Below, in pieces: positions 16,338 to 25,735 of a stretch of 64,000 nt of DNA. Origin of the DNA: Acetobacter lovaniensis (GTDB lineage Bacteria; Pseudomonadota; Alphaproteobacteria; Acetobacterales; Acetobacteraceae); the NCBI RefSeq assembly GCF_014207635.1, contig NZ_JACHIE010000001.1:248001-312000 (forward strand), given 5' to 3'. The notes under the pieces were generated by a model, which saw only the letters and a program-made list of their open reading frames with translations, was not told the origin of the DNA and did no database searches. A program made the translations under genes and the position numbers. Each line of letters starts with the position of its first letter. Positions within the stretch are counted from its first letter, which is position 1.

Positions 16338-18252
16338 ATGGCAGTTCCATTGGCTGCGCGCAGGCCAGAAGCTGGAGACTGAGCAAGGCGTGCTCAAATA
16401 TTTCCTGCTGCTGGGGGGGCATCTGTGCAACCTGCCTGTCAAGCCAGCGGGCGGTTATGGCCGCCTGCCGGGTTACCACCACCCCATCATCCTGCTCCCA
16501 GTGCCGCAGAAAAGCCCGGAACGCCTGTTGCACATTGCGCGGCGTGTCGGGGGCCAGAGCAAGCTCACGCAGCAGAATAACATGCATTCCGCTCACCATG
16601 CCCGAGAACTGCTGGCGGGCAAAGGCTTTGCGCTGTGGCAGGGCAATACCCTGAGCATTACGCACAATCCGCACCAGACTATCCGCATTGCCTGACAACC
16701 ACTGATAGACCGAAACCCGGTTATTGGCAGAAGCCAGCTCCCTCAGTTGCCTGCTGGTCCAGCGTGCCGTGCGCTGCATGTGGGAATCGGGCCTGAACGG
16801 CAGAACCGTGCGGTACGTCCAACCCGCCACCAGCACAGCCCCCAGAAATGCAAGGGCCGTGTTGAGGAACGAAACCTCATCATACCGTCCCTGATTATTC
16901 GGCCCCATAAGAACAGGCAGAAACATGTTGAACGAAAACGCATAGCCCGCCGTCGCCGGGTTGCGCGCGGCAAGCCCGCCAATGACCATAGGCACCATAA
17001 GCAGGATTACCAGCAGTTCAGGCGTACTGAGCGCGGGCAGAACCAGCGTTACGTAAATCCCGGCCGCCAGCACGCACCACACGGCCCCCCGAAAGAACGG
17101 AGCCGAGGCCACAACCGGGTTTTCCCGCGTGGCCAGCAGGCCGTACACAAGTGCCAGCAGCGACATAAAGGTTGGCCCCGCAGGCCATGCCGTGACCTCC
17201 CACAGCAGCCAGCCAACCAGAATACCCGCACAGGCGCGAACACCGTTTTCCACCGCTTCCAGCGTATGCCTGCGCGAGCGGATACGAAAACGGAAATGGT
17301 CTCCCCGCCGGTGTGTCAGGCAGGCCTGCACGTGCTCATCAATACTACGCTCATCCTTGCGGATGGATGTTGGCACCTTGCTGGCAGGCAGCAGCTTAAG
17401 GGTCGCCAGCCCTTCTGCCCGGGCCAGCATAACCAGCAGTCCCGCCAGCGCGGCACGGGCATGGTCGGCCATATGGCCATACCCCCCGGCCTCCAGCGCA
17501 TCGTATTCAATACGACTGCCTGCGGCGGTCAGTTCGCCCAGCAGCGGGCTCTGGTCCAGTTCGGTTGTCGGGTGCCCTTCCACCAGACAGGTTACACGGT
17601 TGCGCACCAGCGCCTGTACGCTTTCCAGCCGGGTTATAAGCCGGACACGCGCATGGGCCTGAAGGCCGGGCATGAACAGCAGGGCCAGCAGGGCCTCGCA
17701 CACCACGCCCAGCACAATATACGTGCCGCGCGCCATGGCGATGTCAAACACCTGATCAGGCTGCATAATGGCCCCGGTAGCCACAATGGCGGATGTAAAG
17801 CCGGTCAGGACCAGCCCGTAAGCTTTATACCCTTCCAAAAAGGTGGCCATGCCGCAGCACAGACCAATCCAGCAGGCCAGCACACCAAAAAACAGGGCAG
17901 GACTTTGCGGAAAAGCGGCAATAAGCCCCACCGCCACACAACAGCCCAGAATTGTACCCGCAATACGCCACCGTGCCTTGGATAAGCTCTCCCCGCGGGA
18001 GGACTGCGCAACCACCCATACGGTCAGCGGTGCCCATTGGGGGCTGTCCAGTTCCATGGCCATGGCGATGACAAGGGACAACCCGGCGGCAAAGGCCGAG
18101 CGTACGGCAAAAGCGACATCCCCGCAGGACGGGGCAACAAGCCATTTAAGCTTACCCGCCCAGTGTGCGCTGAACGTCTGCCACGCAGCCAGCAACAGCA
18201 TACCCCCGCACCGATGGCCGGGCACGCCTGCGTCTGGGTCCATATTGTTCAT
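16336..18252 (-). CDS. FUSC-family (AaeB-like) aromatic acid or solute exporter
   Basis: The 638-residue membrane protein has the duplicated FUSC arrangement: an N-terminal block of about six membrane segments (from VRSAFAAGLSLVIAMAMEL, with the family stretch WAPLTVWVVAQSSRGESLSKA) at about 50-195, a soluble middle region, and a second membrane block at about 330-470 (GVRACAGILVGWLLWEVTAW, then ENPVVASAPFFRGAV). The best-known relatives, AaeB and YccS, are linked to efflux of hydroxybenzoates and other aromatic acids. No periplasmic adaptor (AaeA-like) gene is adjacent. A LysR regulator lies 115 bases upstream on the same strand, as for the aae system, though there the regulator is divergent. 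The start at 18252 has no strong ribosome site; MDPDAG at 18243 is possible. Confidence 0.88.
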   Translation of the reverse strand: MNNMDPDAGVPGHRCGGMLLLAAWQTFSAHWAGKLKWLVAPSCGDVAFAVRSAFAAGLSLVIAMAMELDSPQWAPLTVWVVAQSSRGESLSKARWRIAGTILGCCVAVGLIAAFPQSPALFFGVLACWIGLCCGMATFLEGYKAYGLVLTGFTSAIVATGAIMQPDQVFDIAMARGTYIVLGVVCEALLALLFMPGLQAHARVRLITRLESVQALVRNRVTCLVEGHPTTELDQSPLLGELTAAGSRIEYDALEAGGYGHMADHARAALAGLLVMLARAEGLATLKLLPASKVPTSIRKDERSIDEHVQACLTHRRGDHFRFRIRSRRHTLEAVENGVRACAGILVGWLLWEVTAWPAGPTFMSLLALVYGLLATRENPVVASAPFFRGAVWCVLAAGIYVTLVLPALSTPELLVILLMVPMVIGGLAARNPATAGYAFSFNMFLPVLMGPNNQGRYDEVSFLNTALAFLGAVLVAGWTYRTVLPFRPDSHMQRTARWTSRQLRELASANNRVSVYQWLSGNADSLVRIVRNAQGIALPQRKAFARQQFSGMVSGMHVILLRELALAPDTPRNVQQAFRAFLRHWEQDDGVVVTRQAAITARWLDRQVAQMPPQQQEIFEHALLSLQLLACAQPMELP

Positions 18253-18367
18253 GGTGTGTTGTACTCAGCCAACCGAAAAAACCGCACGATGTTCAGATCG
18301 TCCGCATAAGTCCAAGCGTTTGTTCTGATTACATCATAAGCAGGATTTATGATGAACCCACAATCTG

Positions 18368-19273
18368 CTAAGCGGTATAAATACTATCCAGTTCCAAAGT
18401 GGTGGCAACATGCCACAGGCGGGTGAGCAGCGCGGTGGAATTAGGCTGGTTCAGCCGGAGCACGCCAACATCCGGCGCTGGGGACGGGTCCAGCCTGCAC
18501 ACCTGCAATGGTGGCATAAGGCCCGTACGCTCAGGCAAGGCGGATATGGGCATAATACCCGCCACCTTGCCTGCCATGATTTCCGTATGCAGCAGTTCCA
18601 GCACATTGGTTTCCAGCATGACCTGCGGCACCACGCCAGCCTGTGCAAAACAGGCATCCACCAGTTGCCTGCTGTGCATGTTGCGATTAAGCAGCCCCAG
18701 CGGCAGGGTGGCCGCCTCTGCCCAGCCGCATCTGTGCTCCACTGGCAATGGAATGGAAGGCGCTGCAATCAGCACGTAATGCTCGGCGTACAGGCGCTGG
18801 ACCTCAAACGGTCCATCCTTGGGCACCTGCTCCAGATACATCAGCCCCAGATGAATGCGCTGCTCCCTGAGCTGATGCAGGATTTCCGCATTGGGGTAAA
18901 CGGTGACCTCAACCCGCAGGGCAGGCACGGCGCTGCGAAAATGCTCCAGCAGCAGCGGCACAACCTGCACCCCCTGCGGCATGACACCAATGGAGACAAA
19001 CCCGCCCGCCACATCCTGTGCAAAAGCGGCCTCCTGCCGCAGACTGTCCAGATCCGCCAGGGTCTGGCGGGCCCAGATCAGCACGCGCTGGCCTTCCTCC
19101 GTCAACCCGAAAAACCGGCGGTTGCGGTTGATGATGGTAATGCCCAGCTCGTTTTCCAACTGCCTGATTGCAGAGGAAAGTGCTGGCTGGGACACCCCAC
19201 ACGCCTGTGCTGCGCGCGAAAAATGGCGGTGCTGGTCCAGCGCGATCAGGTAACTGAGTTGCCGCAAAAACAC
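18368..19273 (-). CDS. LysR-family transcriptional regulator
   Basis: The 301-residue protein has the N-terminal LysR helix-turn-helix (FLRQLSYLIALDQHRHFSRA, ACGVSQPALSSAIRQLENEL) at about 2-45 and the NRNRRFFGLTEEG wing, then the effector-binding domain with two subdomains. It starts with GTG at 19273, only 15 bases after prfC ends, so it may be read through from prfC. The FUSC exporter gene lies directly downstream on the same strand and is the likely target; the inducer cannot be read from sequence. Confidence 0.92.
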   Translation of the reverse strand: MFLRQLSYLIALDQHRHFSRAAQACGVSQPALSSAIRQLENELGITIINRNRRFFGLTEEGQRVLIWARQTLADLDSLRQEAAFAQDVAGGFVSIGVMPQGVQVVPLLLEHFRSAVPALRVEVTVYPNAEILHQLREQRIHLGLMYLEQVPKDGPFEVQRLYAEHYVLIAAPSIPLPVEHRCGWAEAATLPLGLLNRNMHSRQLVDACFAQAGVVPQVMLETNVLELLHTEIMAGKVAGIMPISALPERTGLMPPLQVCRLDPSPAPDVGVLRLNQPNSTALLTRLWHVATTLELDSIYTA

Positions 19274-19288
19274 CTGTGCGCGCGCCCC

Positions 19289-20836
19289 TTAGCCGATTTC
19301 GATCCCGATCTGCTTAATGTCGTGGAACTTGATGTCGGGGTTCTGCTCTTCTGTCCGGCGCATCATAAAGCCCGACGTTGCCAGAAAAACAGGGTCATCA
19401 TCCAGATCATCCGCCATGGCAGAGCGGTTGGAGGCGGCAAATGCCTCAATTTTACTCCGCGGTCCGGTAATCCAGCGCGCAAGGGAGAACGGTGTGGAGT
19501 CAAACCCGATGCCAACGCCATATTCCGCCTGCAGCCGGGCCTGCAACACATCAAGCTGAAGTGTGCCCACCACACCCACAATTGGGGGCGCGCCATCCTG
19601 CGGCCTGAAAAGCTGCACGACCCCTTCCTCCGCCAGCTGCACCAGAGCCTGTTTGAGCTTTTTGGCCTTCATGGCGTCATCAAGGCGCACACGGCGCAGG
19701 ATTTCGGGGGCAAAATGGGGAACGCCGGTAAAGCGGATGTCCTCCCCCTCGGTCAGTGTGTCACCAATACGCAAGGTGCCGTGGTTGGGAATGCCCACAA
19801 CGTCGCCTGCAAAGGCTTCTTCCGCCAGATGCCGGTCCTGCGCAAAAAAGAACTGGGGCGTGTGCACGGCAAAGCTTTTGCCTGTGCGCGTGTGTTTGAG
19901 CCGCATACCCCGCGTTAAACGGCCGGAGCATATGCGCGCAAAGGCAATGCGGTCACGGTGGTTGGGGTCCATGTTGGCCTGAATCTTGAATACCAGAGCC
20001 GTCATGCCGGGCTCATCGGCCGTGACTGTGCGGCTTTCCGCCGCCTGCGCACGGGGGGACGGGCCAAAGGCCACAAGCGCGTCCAACAGGTCGGTTACGC
20101 CTATTTCCTTGATCGCACTCCCGAAAAACACGGGGGTCAGGTGCCCGGCATCGAACGAGGCGCGGTCAAACTCCGGCAGAGCGGCCTCGGCCAGTTCCAG
20201 TTCTTCACGCATCTGCACCAGACGGGCATCGTCCTCCGCCAGCGGTGTGAGCGTGTTGAGCTTGCCGTTCAGCAGGTCATACGTGCCAACAAACGTAGCC
20301 GCACGGCCAACCGGCCAGGTGGCGGGGCATGTATCGAGTGCGAGGGATGAGGCAATTTCGTCCAGCAGGGCAAAGGGGTCCTGTGCCTCGCGGTCCATCT
20401 TGTTGATGAAGGTCACAATGGGAATATCGCGCAGGCGGCAGATTTCGAACAGCTTGCGTGTCCGGTCTTCTATCCCCTTGGCCGCGTCAATCACCATAAC
20501 GGCCGAGTCAACGGCGGTGAGGGTCCGGTACGTATCTTCGGAGAAGTCTTCATGGCCCGGCGTGTCGAGCAGGTTGAACACGCACCCGCCGTAATCAAAC
20601 GTCATGACCGAACTGACAACCGAAATACCACGGTCGCGCTCAATGGCCATCCAGTCCGAACGTGTGCGGCGGCGCTCGCCTTTGGCCCGCACGTTCCCCG
20701 CCAGCTGAATGGCACCCCCCGCGCGCAGAATACGCTCGGTCAGTGTGGTTTTACCGGCGTCGGGGTGCGAGATGATCGCAAACGTACGACGGCGGACAAT
20801 TTCCTTACCCAGTTCAGGATTGGCGGTATCAGACAT
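19289..20836 (-). CDS. prfC: Peptide chain release factor 3
   Basis: RF3 is a GTPase that ejects RF1 and RF2 from the ribosome after peptide release. The 515-residue protein has the G1 motif SHPDAGKTT at 23-31, the switch region RRTRSDWMAIERDRGISVVSS, G3 DTPGHEDFSEDT, G4 NKMDREAQDP, then domain 2 and the C-terminal RF3-specific domain (AEYGVGIGFDSTPFSLARWI). The start is the ATG at 20836, directly downstream of rpsD and its terminator. LysR and FUSC genes follow on the same strand with little spacing, which is an unusual grouping. Confidence 0.97.
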   Translation of the reverse strand: MSDTANPELGKEIVRRRTFAIISHPDAGKTTLTERILRAGGAIQLAGNVRAKGERRRTRSDWMAIERDRGISVVSSVMTFDYGGCVFNLLDTPGHEDFSEDTYRTLTAVDSAVMVIDAAKGIEDRTRKLFEICRLRDIPIVTFINKMDREAQDPFALLDEIASSLALDTCPATWPVGRAATFVGTYDLLNGKLNTLTPLAEDDARLVQMREELELAEAALPEFDRASFDAGHLTPVFFGSAIKEIGVTDLLDALVAFGPSPRAQAAESRTVTADEPGMTALVFKIQANMDPNHRDRIAFARICSGRLTRGMRLKHTRTGKSFAVHTPQFFFAQDRHLAEEAFAGDVVGIPNHGTLRIGDTLTEGEDIRFTGVPHFAPEILRRVRLDDAMKAKKLKQALVQLAEEGVVQLFRPQDGAPPIVGVVGTLQLDVLQARLQAEYGVGIGFDSTPFSLARWITGPRSKIEAFAASNRSAMADDLDDDPVFLATSGFMMRRTEEQNPDIKFHDIKQIGIEIG

Positions 20837-20863
20837 AAATCAGTTCCGGGGCTTCTGGCATGA

Positions 20864-20909
20864 ATAAAAACGGCAAACGCCGGATGGAGAGAAAACCCTC
20901 CACCCGGCG
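20864..20909 (-). terminator. Terminator after rpsD
   Basis: Read leftward, CGCCGGGTGGAG and CTCCATCCGGCG form a 12-base stem with one G-U pair, followed by TTTGCCGTTTTTATT. It lies between the rpsD stop and the prfC start, so prfC needs its own promoter or readthrough. Confidence 0.75.
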
Positions 20910-20935
20910 TCCACAGGTCGAACCGGAGTTCCCGA

Positions 20936-21553
20936 TTAACGGGAGTAGAATTCGACCACCAGGTTCGGTTCCATCTGCACCGGATACGGCACATCGGAAA
21001 GCTGCGGGCCTCGCAGGAACGTACCCTTCATCTGGCGATGATCCACTTCCATGTATTCCGGCACGTCACGCTCAGCGGACTGGGTTGCATCCAGAACGAT
21101 GGCAAGCTGCTTGGACTTTTCACGCACTTCGATCACGTCACCATCCTTAACGATGTAGGACGGGATGTTCAGCTTGCGGCCGTTAACCAGAATGTGGCCA
21201 TGGCTGATGAACTGACGTGCAGCAAACGGCGTGATCGCGAACTTCATGCGGTAGATCACCGCGTCCAGACGACGTTCGAGCAGGTTGATCAGGTTTTCAG
21301 ACGTATCGCCCTTACGACGCACGGCTTCCTGATAGTAGCGGCGGAACTGCTTTTCCGTGATGTTGCCGTAGTAGCCCTTGAGCTTCTGCTTGGCCATCAG
21401 CTGCACGGAGAAGTCAGAAGGCTTGCCCTTGCGGCGCTGACCGTGCTGACCCGGACCGTATTCACGACGGTTAACGGGGGACTTTGCACGGCCCCACAGG
21501 TTTACGCCAAGGCGGCGGTTGATTTTGTACTTGCTCTCAAGGCGCTTGCTCAT
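20936..21553 (-). CDS. rpsD: 30S ribosomal protein S4
   Basis: S4 binds 16S rRNA early in small-subunit assembly. The 205-residue protein starts [24 protein letters not shown] and contains the S4 domain [29 protein letters not shown] at about 93-121, then [21 protein letters not shown]. It is the zinc-free form without the N-terminal cysteines. The start at 21553 fits the family; an upstream in-frame reading adds 31 unrelated codons. In this genome the gene stands apart from the rpsM-rpsK-rpoA cluster, as is usual for alphaproteobacteria. A near-consensus promoter lies about 155-180 bases upstream. Confidence 0.97.
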   Translation of the reverse strand: MSKRLESKYKINRRLGVNLWGRAKSPVNRREYGPGQHGQRRKGKPSDFSVQLMAKQKLKGYYGNITEKQFRRYYQEAVRRKGDTSENLINLLERRLDAVIYRMKFAITPFAARQFISHGHILVNGRKLNIPSYIVKDGDVIEVREKSKQLAIVLDATQSAERDVPEYMEVDHRQMKGTFLRGPQLSDVPYPVQMEPNLVVEFYSR

Positions 21554-21856
21554 AGTGCGCTCTTCATCTCTCAACAGGCGGGCCGGGAGAAACAGCCCGT
21601 CATTACACCGGTAGTCTCCGTCCACCACGGATCGGAGCGGGCGCACACCGCATTACCAGCAAAAAGGCGCTGGCCGGTCTGTCCACATTCCCGGCAATGG
21701 TCGCAGAGTTTACGAGAACGTCACCGGCCTGTCAACAAAAGCCATGCGGGTGAGGATACAAGAGGCGTGCGGCACCGTTTTTATTTTGTATTAACACGCA
21801 CCAACATACTATCAGAACAGCACTACTCTTCACTCTGGGACGCAAGGATATACTCC
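21554..21856. other. Divergent intergenic region, rpsD leader and HdeD promoter side
   Basis: The 303 bases hold no gene. The left half is the rpsD 5' leader of about 150 bases, long enough for an autoregulatory structure, but I did not find a clear pseudoknot by eye. The right part is AT-richer (TTTTTATTTTGTATTAACA) and probably carries the promoter of the HdeD-like gene. Confidence 0.5.
21707..21735 (-). promoter_or_regulatory. Sigma-70 type promoter of rpsD
   Basis: On the minus strand TTGACA (21735-21730) is followed after 17 bases by TAAACT (21712-21707). The -35 box is perfect and the spacing ideal; transcription would start near base 21700. Confidence 0.75.
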
Positions 21857-22387
21857 ATGCCATTTGCACACAAATGGGCCCTCTTTGTCGGATTGGGCGT
21901 TGCACTGGTCATACTGGGCTTTGTTGCCTGCCTTGATGCGGTGTCCGTTACCCTCGCCAGCACCATGTTTATTGGTGGCCTGCTTATTTTTGCCGGGATC
22001 ATGCAGGGTGTGCATGCCCTTGCGGTCAAGGACTGGGGGGGCTTCCTGTTTTCCCTGCTCTGCGGCGGGCTTTATATTCTTGCCGGTGCCCTGTTGATCA
22101 AGGAACCTGTCTCCGGCTCCGTGGCCATTACGGTTTTTGCTTCGGCCTGTTTTGTTGTGGTGGGTGTTCTGCGCTCGATCATGGCGTTGCAGTACCGTGG
22201 GCTACCGGGCTGGGGTATTATTCTGGGCAGCGGGCTGATCAGCCTTGTGGTGGGCATGTGCCTGTATCTCAGCCTGCCCTGGTCCGGCCTGTGGCTGATT
22301 GGCACCTTTATCGCCGTTGAACTGATAGCAAGCGGCATTGGCTGGGTACAGTTCGGCCTTGCGCTGCGCCAGAGCAACCTGCGCTAG
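21857..22387 (+). CDS. HdeD/DUF308 family membrane protein
   Basis: The 176-residue protein is almost entirely hydrophobic with about six membrane segments, starting MPFAHKWALFVGLGVALVIL and containing GGLLIFAGIMQGVHAL and LYILAGALLI, the repeated DUF308 pattern of HdeD. In Escherichia coli HdeD belongs to the acid-fitness island and helps at high cell density in acid; a similar acid-stress role would suit an acetic acid producer, but this is an inference. AAGGATA precedes the ATG. The gene is followed by a weak hairpin and then by the convergent antiporter gene. Confidence 0.88.
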   Translation: MPFAHKWALFVGLGVALVILGFVACLDAVSVTLASTMFIGGLLIFAGIMQGVHALAVKDWGGFLFSLLCGGLYILAGALLIKEPVSGSVAITVFASACFVVVGVLRSIMALQYRGLPGWGIILGSGLISLVVGMCLYLSLPWSGLWLIGTFIAVELIASGIGWVQFGLALRQSNLR

Positions 22388-22406
22388 ACCTGCCTGATAC
22401 TCCAAG

Positions 22407-22440
22407 GAGGCAGGGGACTTACGCCCCGCCTGCCTCTTTA
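22407..22440 (+). terminator. Possible terminator after the HdeD-like gene
   Basis: GAGGCAGG and CCTGCCTC form an eight-base stem with a 14-base loop followed by TTTA. Its right arm overlaps the last codons of the convergent antiporter gene. Confidence 0.4.
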
Positions 22441-25067
22441 TCGTCTGATGCGCCTGCATCGGGCTTTTCCGGCGGCATAAGAGCCAGCACATCCCCTTCG
22501 GGTGCAAGCAGGGCTCTGGCCGCCAGACCATCCTCATCCATAGCGGCTATTTTCCGCCTTGGCAGGAGCGATGTCGGGCGCTCCCCTGCCTCGCGCTTGC
22601 GCAGGATTGTTTCGATGTTCTGCATGACCACCGGGTAGTCATCTACCAGACGGCGGAAACGCGACGCCTTGATCGCCATGAAATGCCCGAACTGCACGGC
22701 CCGCACATTGCCCACACAGCGCCAGCGCTGGAGAGCTTCCTGCGCGCCTAGCAGGTCCCCTGCCCCGTACAATTCATCCACCCCGGCCACATGCGCCTCC
22801 ACCAGCCCGGCGCTGATAAAATAGACGTAGCGCATCTTCTGCCCCTTGCGGCACAGCAGTTCCTGCGGTGCCACAAAGCGCAGGGATGTGGTGGTGGCCA
22901 GATCATGCAGTTCCGCACCCGGCAGCCCACGGAACACGGCCGCGTTTTTAATCCGGTCCTCAATCCCGCTACGCAGGTCAAAGCTCAGGCGCTTGTTCAG
23001 GCGGTGCCTGCGGCGCTCCAGTTCCTTGAGCAGTTCGCGGTTCAGTTCATCACTGATCAGGGATTCCGCGAGAAGGGTGTCGTATTCCTCCCCTTCCAGA
23101 CGCAGGGATATCTGGCGGAAAATACGGTTTTCCAGCGCTTCGGCATAGCCATGGTAATGCAGGCGCAGGGTTTCAAGCGCCTCATCCAGCAGCTTGCGCT
23201 GGCGGGAAAGCACCTCGGCCACAATCTCCCCAATACGGCTGCCCAGCGTGGGTTCGAGTCGTTCACGCATGAAGCGGGTCAGCGAGATGGAAATAAAATG
23301 CGCCACCATCAGCATTTCAAACCGCTCGGCCATGCACAGCATCAGGGGCCGGTCCCAGTGCAGGTAATTATGCACCCATTGCGCCAGATCAAACCGCAAG
23401 GAAGGACTCAGCCGCCGCCGTAATGCGCGCACATACCCCAGCCGCCCTTCCAGCCTTGCACCATCAATCGCGGCTTCGGAGGAGCGCAGCAGGGTTTCCA
23501 TCACCCGCCGCGACAGACCCTGCATACGGAACAGGTCCAGCAGCAAGGAGCGCTCCTGACTGGCTATGGTGATCAGGGCAAGGTTGACACGCTGGGTATC
23601 GGACAAAGCCTGATCGAACACATTGGCGGCCTGTTCCTCCTCCGAGCGACGCTCGATCTGGTCCAGCACGGGGCGCGTGGCGTCCGCGCTAAAGCCGAGT
23701 TCTCTCCCCAGTTCCTGCGCCCGTTCGCGGACATTCCCCAAACCTATGCCCAGCACCTGATGGCGCATGGCCTCATCAATGGGAGAAAGCTGGTCGAGCT
23801 TTAAAAACAGAACAAGCGAGCGCAATGTGGTGCCATTGACCAGCAGGGTAATCAGCACAAAGCCGGTGGCGATAATACCAATAAAATGGGCAATGGGCGT
23901 TGCGACGTGCTCATTCTCAGTCACCGCCAGCGCCAGCGCCAGCGTAATCGCCCCACGCAGCCCCCCCCACACCATGGTTACCTTGAACGGTGTTGGCACG
24001 GGGGGAGAAAGGCGCGACCACGCCAGAAATGGCAGCATGCCAAACACTACGGCTGCACGGGCGGTAAGCCCGGCCACACTGGCGATCAGGATCAGCACCC
24101 AGTCCCAGCGGGTCATGCCCACCAGAAGGTGCGGCACCAGCATGGACGCCAGCACGAACACCAGAGACCCCGCCCAGAATACCAGCTGCTGCCAGAGCTG
24201 GTTGAGAAACAGCCATGTCTGTGGCCGCACGGTGGACGGCCCGTAAACCGAGAGCGTCAACCCCGCAGCAGCAGTAGCCACCACACCGGATACCCCCAGA
24301 AACTCGTCCGAAATAATATAGACAACATAAGGCAGCGCGACGCTGAGCGTAATTTCGGCAGCGGAACTGCCGATGGCCGACATCATGGCCAGTGTCAGCC
24401 GCCCGCACAGCACCCCGACCACCAGAGCCCCCGCAAAGGAGACGACAAACGAAACAACGGCCTCTCCCGGATGGATGGCGCGATGCAGCGTGACCGATGG
24501 CAGCAGAATGGAAAAAATGGAAATGGCGGCGGCGTCATTGAGCAGCGCCTCCCCCTCGACCAGCCGGGTCAGACGGGTGGAGGCCCCAATATCGCGGAAA
24601 ATCCCGGCCACGGCGGACGGGTCCGTGGTCGCCACAATGGAGCCAAGCAGCAGGCAGACCACAAGCGGCATACCCGCAAAGGGCATAAGGGCGAAACCGA
24701 TCAGAGCGGTGGAGAGCGCCACAGCCACCACGGCCAGCAGCAGCACGGTTGCGGCCTCGTGCGCAAGACGCCGCACATCAATGGCCAGCGCGCCCTGAAA
24801 AACCAGCACAGGCAGAAAAATAAGCAGGAACGACTCACTGCTTATGGGAAAATCCAGCAGGGTTTCGGCTATTCCGCTCAGGGCGGAAGCATAGGACGTG
24901 CGCAGCGCAAAATCCGCCAGCGAACCAATAATAATGCCGACAATAGCCAGCAGAACGGTTTCGGAGAGTTCGAGCTTGCGGGCAATAGGCTGTACCGCAC
25001 TCACCACAACCAGCAGAAGCGCAATAACAAGCAGTATCGCAGCCAGCCCTGTTACCGCCATACCCAT
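22419..25067 (-). CDS. CPA1-type Na+/H+ antiporter with C-terminal cyclic-nucleotide-binding-like domain
   Basis: The 882-residue protein joins an N-terminal cation:proton antiporter of about 12 membrane segments (residues about 1-415; conserved GSIVATTDPSAVAGIFRDIG and EGEALLNDAAAISIFS with the functional Asp residues) to a long cytosolic tail. The tail includes helical regions and a cyclic-nucleotide-binding-like beta-roll near 720-815 (RFVAPQELLCRKGQKMRYVYFI, then GAGDLLGAQEAL). The usual phosphate-binding pattern GE...RTA is not kept, so nucleotide binding is doubtful. The layout resembles plant SOS1 and some bacterial NhaP-type proteins. A role in pH and Na+ homeostasis is expected. AAAAGGGAC precedes the ATG. 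Confidence 0.92.
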   Translation of the reverse strand: MGMAVTGLAAILLVIALLLVVVSAVQPIARKLELSETVLLAIVGIIIGSLADFALRTSYASALSGIAETLLDFPISSESFLLIFLPVLVFQGALAIDVRRLAHEAATVLLLAVVAVALSTALIGFALMPFAGMPLVVCLLLGSIVATTDPSAVAGIFRDIGASTRLTRLVEGEALLNDAAAISIFSILLPSVTLHRAIHPGEAVVSFVVSFAGALVVGVLCGRLTLAMMSAIGSSAAEITLSVALPYVVYIISDEFLGVSGVVATAAAGLTLSVYGPSTVRPQTWLFLNQLWQQLVFWAGSLVFVLASMLVPHLLVGMTRWDWVLILIASVAGLTARAAVVFGMLPFLAWSRLSPPVPTPFKVTMVWGGLRGAITLALALAVTENEHVATPIAHFIGIIATGFVLITLLVNGTTLRSLVLFLKLDQLSPIDEAMRHQVLGIGLGNVRERAQELGRELGFSADATRPVLDQIERRSEEEQAANVFDQALSDTQRVNLALITIASQERSLLLDLFRMQGLSRRVMETLLRSSEAAIDGARLEGRLGYVRALRRRLSPSLRFDLAQWVHNYLHWDRPLMLCMAERFEMLMVAHFISISLTRFMRERLEPTLGSRIGEIVAEVLSRQRKLLDEALETLRLHYHGYAEALENRIFRQISLRLEGEEYDTLLAESLISDELNRELLKELERRRHRLNKRLSFDLRSGIEDRIKNAAVFRGLPGAELHDLATTTSLRFVAPQELLCRKGQKMRYVYFISAGLVEAHVAGVDELYGAGDLLGAQEALQRWRCVGNVRAVQFGHFMAIKASRFRRLVDDYPVVMQNIETILRKREAGERPTSLLPRRKIAAMDEDGLAARALLAPEGDVLALMPPEKPDAGASDDKEAGGA

Positions 25068-25326
25068 GTCCCTTTTACTGCCAAAACCTGTCTGATTCCT
25101 TCCTTGCTAACACAATGATAAGGCAAGGAAATGGCAAACTCCGCTCTTTGGCTCCGCTTTTAACAGGCCCGAGGCAACCATGCCACACCTGCAAGCACAG
25201 GTAAGGAACATGCACGCGGCGCATAACTGTGCATTTTACGAAACCTGCCGCCGCCATATGGCGTGATCACAGCACCACAGAAGGCAAGACTTTTCTGGCA
25301 GGAAAATTGGGAGTATGCTCGGCGGC

Positions 25327-25572
25327 ATGAAAACGCCCACACGCTCCAGTACCCAGCTTGCCCTGCTTGTGTTGATGCTCACGGGCCTTTCGGCCTGTGC
25401 GGAAGACCCCAATGCGCACCACTACCACGCACGCATCCATAAAGGACAGGTCACACCCGACTGGTACAGGCCGCCAGCAACCCCGCAGAACACCTTCCAA
25501 TACACAAAGTCGCAGAACCTGTATGAAAAACAGGCTGTCGGCGCCCCGCAAGGCGTACAATATGACCGATAA
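25327..25572 (+). CDS. Small putative lipoprotein
   Basis: The 81-residue product begins MKTPTRSSTQLALLVLML and has the lipobox LTGLSAC at about 18-24, so the mature part should be lipid-anchored. The mature peptide is polar and short (HHYHARIHKGQVTPDWYRPP, ending VGAPQGVQYDR) with no recognised domain. An alternative ATG lies four codons upstream. It overlaps the next gene by 11 bases and is the first of three overlapping genes. Confidence 0.75.
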   Translation: MKTPTRSSTQLALLVLMLTGLSACAEDPNAHHYHARIHKGQVTPDWYRPPATPQNTFQYTKSQNLYEKQAVGAPQGVQYDR

Positions 25573-25735
25573 TGACAAGACGGAAAAAGTTGTCCGTCTG
25601 GCCGTTATCGCCGGGGCTGTCATGGTTGGCATTATTGTCCTGAGCACCATGTATTCCGGCTTTGCCGCCCTTATGACCGGCCAACCCATGCCAGGGCAGC
25701 CCGCCCAGACCATGGGCCAGAATGTACCCCGCTAA
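25562..25735 (+). CDS. Small single-pass membrane protein, unknown function
   Basis: The 57-residue product starts MTDNDKTEKVVR and has one hydrophobic segment LAVIAGAVMVGIIVLSTMY at about 13-31, followed by a Gly/Pro/Gln-rich tail (MTGQPMPGQPAQTMGQNVPR). It is too small for domain assignment. Its start lies inside the lipoprotein gene and its end lies inside the binding-protein gene, so the three are translationally coupled. The tight packing supports its being a real gene. Confidence 0.65.
   Translation: MTDNDKTEKVVRLAVIAGAVMVGIIVLSTMYSGFAALMTGQPMPGQPAQTMGQNVPR

Noticed and set aside
16747-17985. 412-codon open frame antisense to the FUSC gene
   Set aside because: The translation is rich in Arg, Gln, His and Pro, typical of the antisense frame of a membrane protein gene in GC-rich DNA.
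22407-22440. Treating the hairpin after the HdeD-like gene as a strong terminator
   Set aside because: The loop is long and only three T follow, and it overlaps coding sequence of the neighbour, so it is listed only at low confidence.
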